NCBI GenBank assembly: GCA_039105265.1
Contig: JAPFFF010000008.1
Span: 2,356,001 to 2,420,000, forward strand
DNA: 64,000 nucleotides
Reading direction: 5' to 3'
Source: Tritrichomonas musculus
Lineage: Eukaryota; Parabasalia; Tritrichomonadida; Tritrichomonadidae
Shown here: positions 41,701-51,800 of the stretch, piece by piece
Layout of the letters: the number at the start of each line of letters is the position of its first letter
How positions within the stretch are numbered: the stretch's first letter is position 1
Made by a program: the position numbers and the translations under genes
Notes under the pieces: generated by a model
What the model saw: only the letters and a program-made list of their open reading frames with translations
Database searches by the model: none
What the model was told of the DNA's origin: nothing

Positions 41701-44700
41701 ATTAATACTGCATTCAGGATTCGCTTTGCTGAGGATGTAATTATTAAGTGTCTTTTTCGGGTTTTCAGAGTATGCTTCCCGAATTCTCTCAGCGTGCAGG
41801 CTTGCATTTTTTAAATTCATTTCATCCTTAATTAATTCTTCAATAGTTAATTCCAACCATAAAGCACACTGACTGACATTTTCGCCTTTATTTCTCACTT
41901 CATCGAGGATAGCTATGGTATCTGTTGTGCCAAAGAATCTCATCTTGTCTTCATTTTTAATCACGGATAAACTACTAAGGAGTCTTGATTCTGCTTGTCT
42001 GACTTGTCTGTTGTCATTCTCATCATCACTGTTATTGATAGTGTCAATATCTGCTGCAAGCTTGCGGAGACGATTAATAGTCAGTTGAATGCATGCCAGC
42101 TCATCAGTAGATTTATTGATCCAACGTTTTTTATACCTTTGAGAGTAAATACGGTTTGGGTCAAGATTTAACTTAACAGCAACATGACATCTCATTCGAT
42201 GTAAAGCTTCTTCAAACGCACCTTCGAAAGCTATCCATTTGGTATCTTCGTCAATATCACCTAGATTATCAGGATTGTATTTTTGTATCAATGGGATAAG
42301 TTCACTTTCGAAGAGTTCTGACAGTCCTGATGTGATAAGCTTGCGTTTTTGTCTGTCAAGTTTAGGAAGGTGAGGTGAACCTCTGAGTTTCGATTCATTA
42401 TACCATCGCATGGCTAACGCGATCATTTTCTGCGTGTTATTCTCATTTAAAATCAAGTCATTAGCCAGAGAGGAAGAGGAGGATTTCTCAACATCATTGG
42501 TGAAAAGAACACCGCGTGTTGAATCAACTATATTTGACTTTGAGCGGTTCGTCCCACCATTCAGTGGAGATCGAGTTCGAAAATAAGAAATAACTGGAGC
42601 ACGTTTGACTTTAACTGGCTGGCTTGAAAGATTCGTACAACGAGTAGGGTTGTCCTTGTAGCTGGGCAGATCGTAGTTTTTACGTAGCTGCTCGTGATAT
42701 GTGTCTGGAAATGTTTTGGTGTCATTATTAGAGTAAAAAGAATCATCATTGTGTTGATTATTTTGTGTGAGATCATTGACGTCTGAGCGTTTATTCATTT
42801 TGGTGAGACTACAATTAGAGAAGCGATTTATCAATGTTTCTGGTCGATTTCGAAGAGAAGTATTAACTGGAGAAGAACGGTTTGATAGTACATCAAGGGG
42901 AGGACTGAGGTCATTGATGCAAGTTTGAGATAACGAGTTGCTCGAAGGATTACGAACACTATACGCGCTAGATTTAGGAATAGCATCTATCTTTTCGGTA
43001 TTCTGAGATAGTTTGTTATTCTGCTGACAGATAGGAGTGACATCTTCAGTGGAGTTAGCTATTGATTTGAGGCAACTGTTATTCTGAGTTTTAAGAAGAT
43101 CTTCTGGCATATTCTCTTGTAATGAACAAGGAAACAGAGAGCTTTGAAGAGATGAAGCATTGTCAGAGATGTTAATCAAAAGTTTGGAGTGAGAAGGAAT
43201 TTGAGGAATGTAACCTGAGTCTTCTTCCTTGATTGTGTCTTGGGTTGAATTTTGATGGTCAGTAATATGTATATTCTCCTTAAAGTTACTGTTTCTGTTC
43301 TTAATTAACTCTGGTCTAATATGGAATTGCAGGCTTGCTTCTTCATTTGTATCATTATCTGAATCCTCAAATAGATTGCGATAAATCTTATCTTGAGTTT
43401 TGAGGAGTTCCTTAGTACTAATATTATCTCTGAGTTCGTTAACTGCATTCTCAATAAGTTTTCGAGTGTCTGAGATATGTGTATTACTAAGATCGTGTAT
43501 ATTAGACGTAACTGTGAGGGAAACCGTGGTTACTTTGTCAATTGAGTCGAGTTGCGTCTTTGAAGGGTGACTATGTGCATAATGATTATTTATAAAGTTA
43601 ACACTAAGTGGCAATAAACTGTTACATGTATTACACTTGTAGAAGTTAATAGCTTTTCCTCTGAAGAGATCGATGAGGGCTGGTGACTTGTTGCTAATGA
43701 GGAAGTGTGCTTTGAGGGAACCATAAAATGGACCATATCTAAGGACTGCTTGTCGAAAAGTGACATGGTTTACTTCATTGCTGCGATCCATGTGTGAAGC
43801 AAGGCCGTCCTTGTTTTTGCCAATAAAATTGCATCCAGGAACCCTGCAAATGCAGTTCGTATTCATCATTGTATTAAATGATCCATCAGGTTTAATGATA
43901 ATACAATTGAATGAATCCTCATTGAGCATTAGGCGAACTGCATAAAGAAGTTCATCATAATTTGCAATGTTTTGATCAACATTGATATTGTTATGAGTCC
44001 TAAAATGATCAAAAACCTCAGAGATAGATAAAAATGAGGAATTACAGATAGGACAACAATGAAGGTTGTCCAATGACGGCCATTGTGAAGGATCTATACT
44101 TCTAAGTATATCTGAAACCTCAATTGAAGAGAGATTGTGATTGGTGAGATTTATGCGAGAACAAGTAGGAGCATCTCTTAATCTAGTTAATAGCATTTTG
44201 AAATGATCCCCTTCAAAAGATAACGCTAACTTGAGGAGATCATTAAAAGTCTTTGCGTCACTTTTGCAATTTGAGAGACCTTCTGGGGAAAATAATTCTA
44301 GTGTGTTGTTAAATAAATCATCTAAAGGATCAGGGCAATGTAGAAAGGAACTGTCGGAAGTGGGAACCACGGCATTAACATTATTATTATCAGGATAATC
44401 ATTGTGACATTCATATTCATTAGAAGGGAAGACCATTGGCGATTCAGTTTTGTCATTGACACCAGAGATATCATTCGACTGAATATCATTCTTATCAACA
44501 ATATCAACGTCGTCTATTACATGTTTGTTATAAGGGTTAGGACAACAAGTGTGGTTGATAACTTCTGGAGAATATTGATCATCAAATTTAAATTTGAGAG
44601 TAATTGTGGTGATTGCGTTCTCTCTATCACCAGTTTTGATTTTGTGAGCTTGAGCAATGTGGTCTTTGATATTCATAGAGTTGGATGTAATATAGTCACA

Positions 44701-47115
44701 AAGGCTACAAGCCCACATTTCACCTTCTCCTAAGAATTCACCGATTGTGGGAACGCGGTTTAAATCAATAATCCATGATTTGAGAGTTCCCCAAAATCTT
44801 CCCAAGTTTTCGATACGTTTAAGGAAAGCACCGTGTCCCTTTCTGTGTGTACGAATATTGCAGTCTCTTTCTGTCGCATATCCGCAGCCAGGTTTGTGGC
44901 AGTAAAGCATCTGTTTCTCTGGTAATCTGACATTTCCATTCTCCAAGTCATATATGGTTATAATATCACGGTGTGCCAGGTATGCGACAGTGTTTATCAA
45001 CTCATCCCTGCATCTGGCCACCGGAACCTTGCGAGCACTTGAGTAATGAACTCTGACTTGACCTTCTGTTTTGCCCACATATGAACATTCATCGACAAAG
45101 CAAGAATTGATAGTGAACTTCGGCCAAACAGTACTACTCTCAATAAGGTCGAATATTGACGATTCCATTGAGATCGGTGAGTCTAAATGAGGAAGGTGGC
45201 AGATCTTAAGTTCATCTAGCATATGTTTCGTATCATCATCGTCAATGCACTTTAAGCAATTAATGAGATTATGTAAAAAATTATTTTGAGTATTTTGTAG
45301 CGGGAGAGATGAGTTGAGATTAGAAGAGTAATTCAAATCTATTCTGTTATTATTAAAGGTTAAGTTCTCATTTGAGGAAGAGGCAAGACTACATTGATGG
45401 TTTTCCAGGAGATCATGAGTGACTCCATGCTGTGGATAAGAGGGATTATCAATTAGAGCGGGAATATCAGAGAAAGGAACGTTCCAAGTATTATAGATAG
45501 AGGAAGGATAGTGTAAAGTCGAGGAAGAAAAACTGGAGTCAGTATCTTCTTCTGAGGAAGGAAGTTGAAATGTTTCAATATCATCCATTGGAGGTAAAGC
45601 CTGTTGGCTATTTGTAGATATTTGTTTCGGCTGATTGGAAAGAGGTGATTCTTCATCATCTGAAAAGTAATCAGGGAAGAGTTCCAAAAATTTGTTCCGA
45701 ATTTCATCTGGTGAGTGGTTCGTAAATTGATGAGCAATGAAATCCCAATTAGATCCGTGAGATTTGAAAAGAGCAATTAAATGTTCAATATCCGTTTCAT
45801 TCCATTTATTCATATCCTGAACAATTAGTGAGTGGTTTGGATAAGATAGCTTTAATGCTGGAGATTCGTCTGAAGAATCATTGGCCTTGGCGCTCTGATC
45901 TGGTAAGAAATCACAATTATATGATCTATCAAGTGAGCTACCAGTTGAGGTTGACATATTAGAATCTTGAAAATTAACAATAGCAGATGAGGAGACAGAT
46001 GAGAGATTATTAACCTGGTTCAAAGGAAAGTCCTCATAAGGAGGCTGTTGATGTTTGTTAAATGAATGGATTGACAAATCTTCAGAATTAAATTGTTGAT
46101 AATATACTGGTTCAACTTTTGGCTGATCTTCCTCATGAAGAGTCTGGATAAAATTAGTCTGATTATTACAATGATGATTATTGATAATTGTTTTAGTTTG
46201 AGTCTCAGGAGCTTCGTAGTCTGAACAGATGCTTTGACATCTCGAACGTATATTTGCAGGTGTGTGATTAGGAAACCATTTATATATTGCCTTCCATTGA
46301 GGACCAATAGAGCTGAATAGTTTGAGAAGGATTACATCATCATCAATCGTCCATTTTGGAGATAGAATTATATCAGACAGATAGTTGAAGTATCTGTCAC
46401 GACACGATCTGGGAGACTTATTTATGTGTTTTCCAATTTCTGACCAGTCAGGAATCACATCTGAAAGAACTTTTTCTTTGATGTATTTATCATCTGATTC
46501 TGAAAATTTAGAATTGCGAAAACGAGAGGGAATAAGTTTAGATTTTCCTTGCTGATATGATTGATCATTGTTTGAATCAATATTATTATTATGATTTGGA
46601 AATATTTGAACTTCTTTTGCAGTTTCATTAGACTGCTGTAAAACATCGAACGAAGGATTAATATCAGCATATTCGAATTCTGTGGGTTTATAATTATTTT
46701 CATCAATAGAGTTAAAAGAGTCAACACTATCAGAACGATTAAAGGTTTGACAAATTTCCTCATCTTCATTAGAAATTTGTGAATAAGGATCTATAATTAA
46801 TCCTTTATCAATCTTCTCTTTAAATGTTAAGTTTTGTCCTTCTAGTTTGCTTAATGATAAAATCTGGTAATTTGTATAAATGATTTCTTTACTTCGAGGA
46901 TCAAAAGTAACATAAGTTCGTTTTGTATTGATTGTTGGGTCAGAATGTTTAAGATATGATGTCTTTTTGGAGTAATTTGAAGAATCAAATATATCATTTT
47001 GATTATCTTTAGTATTACAAGACGGTGAGGGTAAATGATCTTTAGATGATTCATGCTGATGGTTTATATTAGGTTTCTGGCTTTGTTTATTTGAAGATTG
47101 ATCGTGAATGGATAA
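38758..47115 (-). CDS. LINE copy C Myb/zinc-finger/reverse transcriptase/endonuclease protein
   Basis: Predicted protein identical to copy B over the 2,566 residues from GTG 46458; all catalytic motifs (ALDFKNAFGS, YADD, CCHC, RPDII/IIIEIS) are present. Confidence 0.88.
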   Translation of the reverse strand, partial: LSIHDQSSNKQSQKPNINHQHESSKDHLPSPSCNTKDNQNDIFDSSNYSKKTSYLKHSDPTINTKRTYVTFDPRSKEIIYTNYQILSLSKLEGQNLTFKEKIDKGLIIDPYSQISNEDEEICQTFNRSDSVDSFNSIDENNYKPTEFEYADINPSFDVLQQSNETAKEVQIFPNHNNNIDSNNDQSYQQGKSKLIPSRFRNSKFSESDDKYIKEKVLSDVIPDWSEIGKHINKSPRSCRDRYFNYLSDIILSPKWTIDDDVILLKLFSSIGPQWKAIYKWFPNHTPANIRSRCQSICSDYEAPETQTKTIINNHHCNNQTNFIQTLHEEDQPKVEPVYYQQFNSEDLSIHSFNKHQQPPYEDFPLNQVNNLSSVSSSAIVNFQDSNMSTSTGSSLDRSYNCDFLPDQSAKANDSSDESPALKLSYPNHSLIVQDMNKWNETDIEHLIALFKSHGSNWDFIAHQFTNHSPDEIRNKFLELFPDYFSDDEESPLSNQPKQISTNSQQALPPMDDIETFQLPSSEEDTDSSFSSSTLHYPSSIYNTWNVPFSDIPALIDNPSYPQHGVTHDLLENHQCSLASSSNENLTFNNNRIDLNYSSNLNSSLPLQNTQNNFLHNLINCLKCIDDDDTKHMLDELKICHLPHLDSPISMESSIFDLIESSTVWPKFTINSCFVDECSYVGKTEGQVRVHYSSARKVPVARCRDELINTVAYLAHRDIITIYDLENGNVRLPEKQMLYCHKPGCGYATERDCNIRTHRKGHGAFLKRIENLGRFWGTLKSWIIDLNRVPTIGEFLGEGEMWACSLCDYITSNSMNIKDHIAQAHKIKTGDRENAITTITLKFKFDDQYSPEVINHTCCPNPYNKHVIDDVDIVDKNDIQSNDISGVNDKTESPMVFPSNEYECHNDYPDNNNVNAVVPTSDSSFLHCPDPLDDLFNNTLELFSPEGLSNCKSDAKTFNDLLKLALSFEGDHFKMLLTRLRDAPTCSRINLTNHNLSSIEVSDILRSIDPSQWPSLDNLHCCPICNSSFLSISEVFDHFRTHNNINVDQNIANYDELLYAVRLMLNEDSFNCIIIKPDGSFNTMMNTNCICRVPGCNFIGKNKDGLASHMDRSNEVNHVTFRQAVLRYGPFYGSLKAHFLISNKSPALIDLFRGKAINFYKCNTCNSLLPLSVNFINNHYAHSHPSKTQLDSIDKVTTVSLTVTSNIHDLSNTHISDTRKLIENAVNELRDNISTKELLKTQDKIYRNLFEDSDNDTNEEASLQFHIRPELIKNRNSNFKENIHITDHQNSTQDTIKEEDSGYIPQIPSHSKLLINISDNASSLQSSLFPCSLQENMPEDLLKTQNNSCLKSIANSTEDVTPICQQNNKLSQNTEKIDAIPKSSAYSVRNPSSNSLSQTCINDLSPPLDVLSNRSSPVNTSLRNRPETLINRFSNCSLTKMNKRSDVNDLTQNNQHNDDSFYSNNDTKTFPDTYHEQLRKNYDLPSYKDNPTRCTNLSSQPVKVKRAPVISYFRTRSPLNGGTNRSKSNIVDSTRGVLFTNDVEKSSSSSLANDLILNENNTQKMIALAMRWYNESKLRGSPHLPKLDRQKRKLITSGLSELFESELIPLIQKYNPDNLGDIDEDTKWIAFEGAFEEALHRMRCHVAVKLNLDPNRIYSQRYKKRWINKSTDELACIQLTINRLRKLAADIDTINNSDDENDNRQVRQAESRLLSSLSVIKNEDKMRFFGTTDTIAILDEVRNKGENVSQCALWLELTIEELIKDEMNLKNASLHAERIREAYSENPKKTLNNYILSKANPECSINEELLYDFFSKSFYKEEDEFIPDDENGLFALSSCFSEEDKNEFINYIENRDLIENVIESRKYESAAGPDALDYSIYKLAKTKAAEFIRLIIQITNSRARVPQSWKCSIMRLIYKKGDPSLPENWRPISVSNALYRIVSCVWARAINSFNIRNHIFSPQQKGFMEGINGCSDNSAIISEIFYDAMRSHKSVFITALDFKNAFGSVPHALIIDCLKKKGFPKQFVHLIDNVYTGSTTNIMTSKFTSRDICINRGTKQGCPVSPLLFNLCLEPLFKAINSINAEDGCTVSMNGERARFSIMAYADDILLIANSRNGMERMLETCNRFCDFTKMTLAPTKSCSFGYEWIFNSRRGLFSGFNICGEEIPFVGLEESIRYLGTPISARKCAKIKTSAEYFVKAKNKIEKIIQSDLMIVQKIHAIKTFIIPSLDFILENGQMKLAHVNKLDQFISSQINKIIGANIPRAVKHASWKDGGLSIPSLREKADVGRVKALIRMITNSDPNIRLLIYSAINNERIKRNIPVASNDEKHSFFNWSSSLTTTERKGTNSIVQRARKSLKTLNLELTNECNDDDEFINSTLDNSELNAFKLIDTETNKDVIFQSSKNISLFLTNQRRSRWNAAITSPSMHLHAFYSLKDNPLSSEFLIKQQYPMNDTIVKFAIKARTNNLGTPEFDELINGKEHTPCPNCLKHGKSCIQSLSHILNGCICKYPEYTGRHNRIQSIIVQHVKELPDVEEIYTDNSIHLPGIPEELARLRPDIIAWIKNRSKCIIIEISIPYASKQWNADTLETAYNHKMNKYSSLITFVRNQGINVVYGAVIVSSVGAVYQESIKDINRIFIDRKKCKTIIKRLAINAIIGSLDVWNHNTKANSNPALSITQNMSGPSLVEIKALEDNNGVSSEVTHRFNNKPVSLDTSNIIPSSIQVSINGRTLNSSEYFFKSSSDDDMLSENDYLSDKDFSDLSEYGSETSIGYNLDNSAIQSP

Positions 47116-48135
47116 CTAATGAATAGGATTAATTGAATGAGGATGAGTTGGTAGATTTTGGATTGAATAATTATTGGATAAATGATCTTGATTTGATTGC
47201 TCGTGGCTAGATTGATCAGAATTTGATTGATCTTGACCTGGAAGGTCAAGGCATGAACGATTAACACTAATTGGAAGATTGGTGATTGATTGATCAAAAT
47301 CTGATTGATTACCAGATGTTTGATCAGGAATTCGTTGCTTTTGGGTCATTTGATTATCAATTGAATGTTCAATGCTTGGATGATCAAGAATAGATTGTTC
47401 TTGAATCGATTGATTATGATTGGATAGGTTGTTATCTGCTTGACCAAGAGATAATCTCGTCTTAATTGATTGATTATCAATTGGTTGCTTAAGAATTGAT
47501 TTATTGTTATTTGTTCGATCAATCGTTTGTTGTAATTGTATCAATTGATTACTAAACGATTGCTCATGATTTAAGTGATTAGGGTTTGGAACATTATTTG
47601 TTAGTTGAACGGGAAATTGTTGTTTTTGAATTAGTTGATTATCATTACGTTGAATGAGAATTGATTGATTTTGATTTGATTGATTATGAATCATTTGATA
47701 ATCAACTGTTCGCTCAAGACTTTGACGTATTGAGGATGATTGATAACTGAATGATTGATCAAGGTTTTGTTGATTGAGATTAGATTTTTCTAGAATTGAC
47801 TGAATTGGGATTGATTGATTATTAGTTGATTGAATCTGAGTTTGTTGTGTTTGGATCATTTGATTGTCAGCTGGTTGAATGAAGATTGATTGATTTAGAT
47901 TTAGATAATTAAGACTTGATTGATTATTACTTAATTGAACTGGAGTAGGTTGCATTTGAGAATGATGTGAATGCTGCGACGATTGCGATTGCTGCGAAAG
48001 TTGTATAGATCGAGATTGTTGTGAATGTTGAATTGAATACTCACAGTCTTCAAAAGAGGTTATATCATTGAAAAAGTCATTACTTAAGAACGAATTAGTT
48101 GTTTTGTAATTGAAATCCTCATCATCATCACTTAT
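47116..48135 (-). CDS. LINE copy C Q/S/N-rich segment between TAG codons
   Basis: As copy B; TAG codons at 48136-48138 and 47116-47118 are retained. Confidence 0.6.
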   Translation of the reverse strand: MSDDDEDFNYKTTNSFLSNDFFNDITSFEDCEYSIQHSQQSRSIQLSQQSQSSQHSHHSQMQPTPVQLSNNQSSLNYLNLNQSIFIQPADNQMIQTQQTQIQSTNNQSIPIQSILEKSNLNQQNLDQSFSYQSSSIRQSLERTVDYQMIHNQSNQNQSILIQRNDNQLIQKQQFPVQLTNNVPNPNHLNHEQSFSNQLIQLQQTIDRTNNNKSILKQPIDNQSIKTRLSLGQADNNLSNHNQSIQEQSILDHPSIEHSIDNQMTQKQRIPDQTSGNQSDFDQSITNLPISVNRSCLDLPGQDQSNSDQSSHEQSNQDHLSNNYSIQNLPTHPHSINPIH

Positions 48136-48585
48136 CTAAGAAGAATCAGGGTCTGAAATTTCGTTAGAAATAAGAACATCAGGATCGTCAACAATTTTAA
48201 GTTTAATTTTGTCATTAAATGAAAGGTCTTGGGACTCTAATTTCTTGAACGAAAGATTAAAATATGTATGATAAGAAATAGTATTATGTTTTGGGTCAAA
48301 CGTAGTATAATATTGTTTTTTGCATAAATATTGATCAGAATTATTTGATAAATTGTTAAAAATTTGGAAATTTGTAGGGGAAAATATATCGTTATAATTT
48401 GAATTTTCAAAAGTATGGATATCATTGAGATTGTTATAAGGTAAAGAATGAGATATTTGTGGTGAGGTTGAAAAATTTGAGGTTTGGTCGGAGATATTTT
48501 GAAGATTAGAAATAAAATTTTGGTGAAAGTTAGAAAAATTAGCATGGATAGAATCCTTGTCGGGAGCTGAATACGAATATGCCAT
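48136..48585 (-). CDS. LINE copy C N-terminal segment (149 aa)
   Basis: Identical in predicted protein to copy B; ATG at 48585. Confidence 0.6.
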   Translation of the reverse strand: MAYSYSAPDKDSIHANFSNFHQNFISNLQNISDQTSNFSTSPQISHSLPYNNLNDIHTFENSNYNDIFSPTNFQIFNNLSNNSDQYLCKKQYYTTFDPKHNTISYHTYFNLSFKKLESQDLSFNDKIKLKIVDDPDVLISNEISDPDSS

Positions 48586-48851
48586 TTAAATATGAAAAGG
48601 TAAAGGAGAAAAAATAAAAAAAAATCTGCTTTGGGCGTGACAAAATGTTTAATAATAAAGCATAAGAGTAATAGATATTTAGGAGACTAATACAGTCAAA
48701 ATATAAAGAACGTTACTTAAAAAAAGAAAAAAAAAAGGTCGGAAACAGAATTCTAAAGGAAAACATCAAAATTGAATGTGTTTCTCAAAATTGAATGCAA
48801 GGACATCAAGATTGAGAGAGGGCAGAAGGTGAACTCCTTGATTCATTTTCA
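48586..48851 (-). promoter_or_regulatory. 266-bp junction between LINE copies C and D
   Basis: Same content as the other junctions. Confidence 0.6.
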
Positions 48852-51800
48852 TTAAGGAGATTGAATAGCAGAATTATCAAGGTTGTAACCAATGCTCGTT
48901 TCTGAACCATACTCTGAAAGGTCAGAAAAATCCTTGTCACTGAGATAGTCATTTTCACTTAACATGTCATCATCTGAAGAACTCTTAAAGAAGTATTCAG
49001 AAGAGTTGAGAGTTCTACCATTAATTGAGACTTGAATACTAGAGGGGATAATATTAGAGGTATCAAGTGAAACAGGTTTATTGTTAAATCTATGTGTGAC
49101 CTCCGATGAAACACCATTATTATCCTCTAATGCTTTGATTTCAACCAAGCTAGGACCACTCATGTTCTGTGTAATAGAGAGTGCTGGATTTGAATTGGCC
49201 TTTGTATTATGGTTCCATACATCCAAAGAACCAATGATAGCATTGATTGCCAATCGTTTAATGATCGTCTTACACTTTTTGCGATCAATGAAAATTCTAT
49301 TGATGTCTTTAATAGATTCTTGATAAACCGCACCAACAGACGAAACAATAACCGCTCCATAAACCACATTAATACCTTGATTACGAACGAAGGTAATCAG
49401 ACTGCTATACTTATTCATTTTGTGGTTGTAAGCAGTCTCCAGAGTGTCGGCATTCCATTGCTTTGACGCATAAGGAATGCTAATTTCAATAATGATGCAT
49501 TTGGAGCGGTTTTTGATCCACGCTATAATGTCAGGACGTAAGCGTGCGAGCTCCTCAGGAATGCCAGGCAAATGTATTGAGTTGTCAGTATAAATCTCTT
49601 CGACGTCAGGAAGCTCTTTAACATGTTGGACGATGATGCTTTGAATTCTGTTGTGGCGACCAGTGTATTCAGGGTATTTGCAAATGCAACCATTAAGGAT
49701 GTGGGATAAACTCTGGATGCAACTCTTGCCGTGCTTGAGACAATTTGGGCAAGGCGTATGTTCTTTTCCATTAATCAATTCATCAAATTCAGGTGTACCT
49801 AAATTATTAGTTCTTGCTTTGATCGCAAATTTAACGATTGTATCATTCATAGGATATTGTTGCTTAATGAGGAATTCGGATGAAAGGGGATTATCCTTTA
49901 GAGAGTAGAACGCATGGAGGTGCATTGATGGAGAAGTAATGGCAGCATTCCATCTCGAGCGTCTTTGATTGGTGAGGAAAAGAGAAATATTTTTTGACGA
50001 TTGAAATATCACATCTTTATTTGTTTCAGTATCTATCAACTTGAATGCATTTAATTCTGAATTATCCAGAGTGCTGTTAATAAATTCATCATCATCATTA
50101 CACTCATTGGTTAACTCCAGGTTTAATGTTTTGAGAGATTTTCTTGCGCGTTGCACGATGGAGTTAGTGCCCTTCCGTTCTGTGGTGGTGAGTGAACTGC
50201 TCCAATTAAAGAAAGAATGTTTTTCATCATTACTAGCTACGGGAATATTTCTTTTAATTCGCTCATTGTTGATTGCTGAATAAATTAGTAACCTTATATT
50301 TGGATCACTATTCGTGATCATTCTAATCAGTGCCTTCACTCTACCGACATCTGCTTTTTCCCGAAGTGATGGAATGGAAAGACCACCATCTTTCCAGCTC
50401 GCATGTTTTACAGCTCTAGGAATATTTGCACCAATTATCTTATTAATCTGAGAAGAGATGAATTGGTCTAGTTTATTAACATGGGCTAATTTCATCTGAC
50501 CGTTTTCTAAGATGAAATCGAGAGATGGAATAATAAATGTTTTAATGGCATGTATTTTCTGAACAATCATCAGGTCCGACTGAATGATTTTTTCAATTTT
50601 ATTCTTGGCCTTCACGAAGTACTCTGCCGAAGTTTTGATTTTAGCACATTTTCTGGCTGAGATTGGAGTACCAAGATATCTTATCGACTCCTCCAATCCG
50701 ACGAATGGAATTTCTTCCCCACAGATGTTGAACCCACTGAATAATCCTCGTCTGGAGTTGAAAATCCATTCATATCCGAACGAGCATGATTTTGTTGGAG
50801 CTAATGTCATCTTTGTGAAGTCACAAAAACGGTTACACGTTTCAAGCATTCGTTCCATGCCATTTCTGGAGTTTGCTATCAAAAGAATGTCATCTGCATA
50901 AGCCATGATTGAGAATCTCGCTCTTTCACCATTCATTGAAACTGTGCATCCATCTTCAGCATTGATTGAATTAATAGCCTTAAATAGCGGCTCTAAGCAT
51001 AGATTGAAAAGAAGAGGGGACACTGGACAGCCTTGTTTAGTTCCACGATTAATACAAATGTCGCGAGAGGTGAACTTACTCGTCATAATATTCGTTGTGG
51101 AACCAGTGTAAACATTATCAATAAGATGAACGAACTGTTTGGGAAATCCCTTCTTTTTTAGACAATCAATGATCAGTGCATGAGGCACCGAGCCGAATGC
51201 ATTCTTAAAATCTAATGCTGTGATGAAAACGCTTTTATGTGAACGCATTGCATCATAAAAAATCTCTGAGATAATTGCCGAGTTATCACTGCATCCATTA
51301 ATTCCTTCCATAAATCCTTTTTGTTGGGGTGAGAATATGTGATTTCTGATGTTGAAGGAGTTTATTGCTCTCGCCCAAACACAACTCACAATTCTGTATA
51401 ACGCATTGGAAACCGAAATCGGTCGCCAATTCTCAGGAAGAGATGGATCACCTTTTTTATAGATTAGTCTCATGATTGAGCATTTCCAACTCTGAGGCAC
51501 TCTAGCTCTTGAATTAGTGATTTGAATGATCAACCTAATGAATTCTGCGGCTTTTGTTTTAGCTAATTTATAAATTGAATAGTCAAGTGCATCTGGTCCA
51601 GCCGCAGATTCATATTTCCTTGATTCAATGACATTTTCGATGAGATCTCTGTTTTCAATGTAATTAATAAATTCATTTTTATCTTCTTCAGAAAAACAGC
51701 TGCTAAGGGCGAACAATCCATTTTCATCATCTGGAATGAATTCATCCTCTTCTTTGTAAAATGATTTGGAGAAGAAGTCATACAGCAATTCTTCATTAAT

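Larger units (their letters stand above)
38758..48585 (-). mobile_element. LINE copy C, complete
   Basis: Offset from copy B by exactly 10,094 bp. One base difference noticed, A at 45499 where B and D have G, with no change in the main protein. Confidence 0.92.
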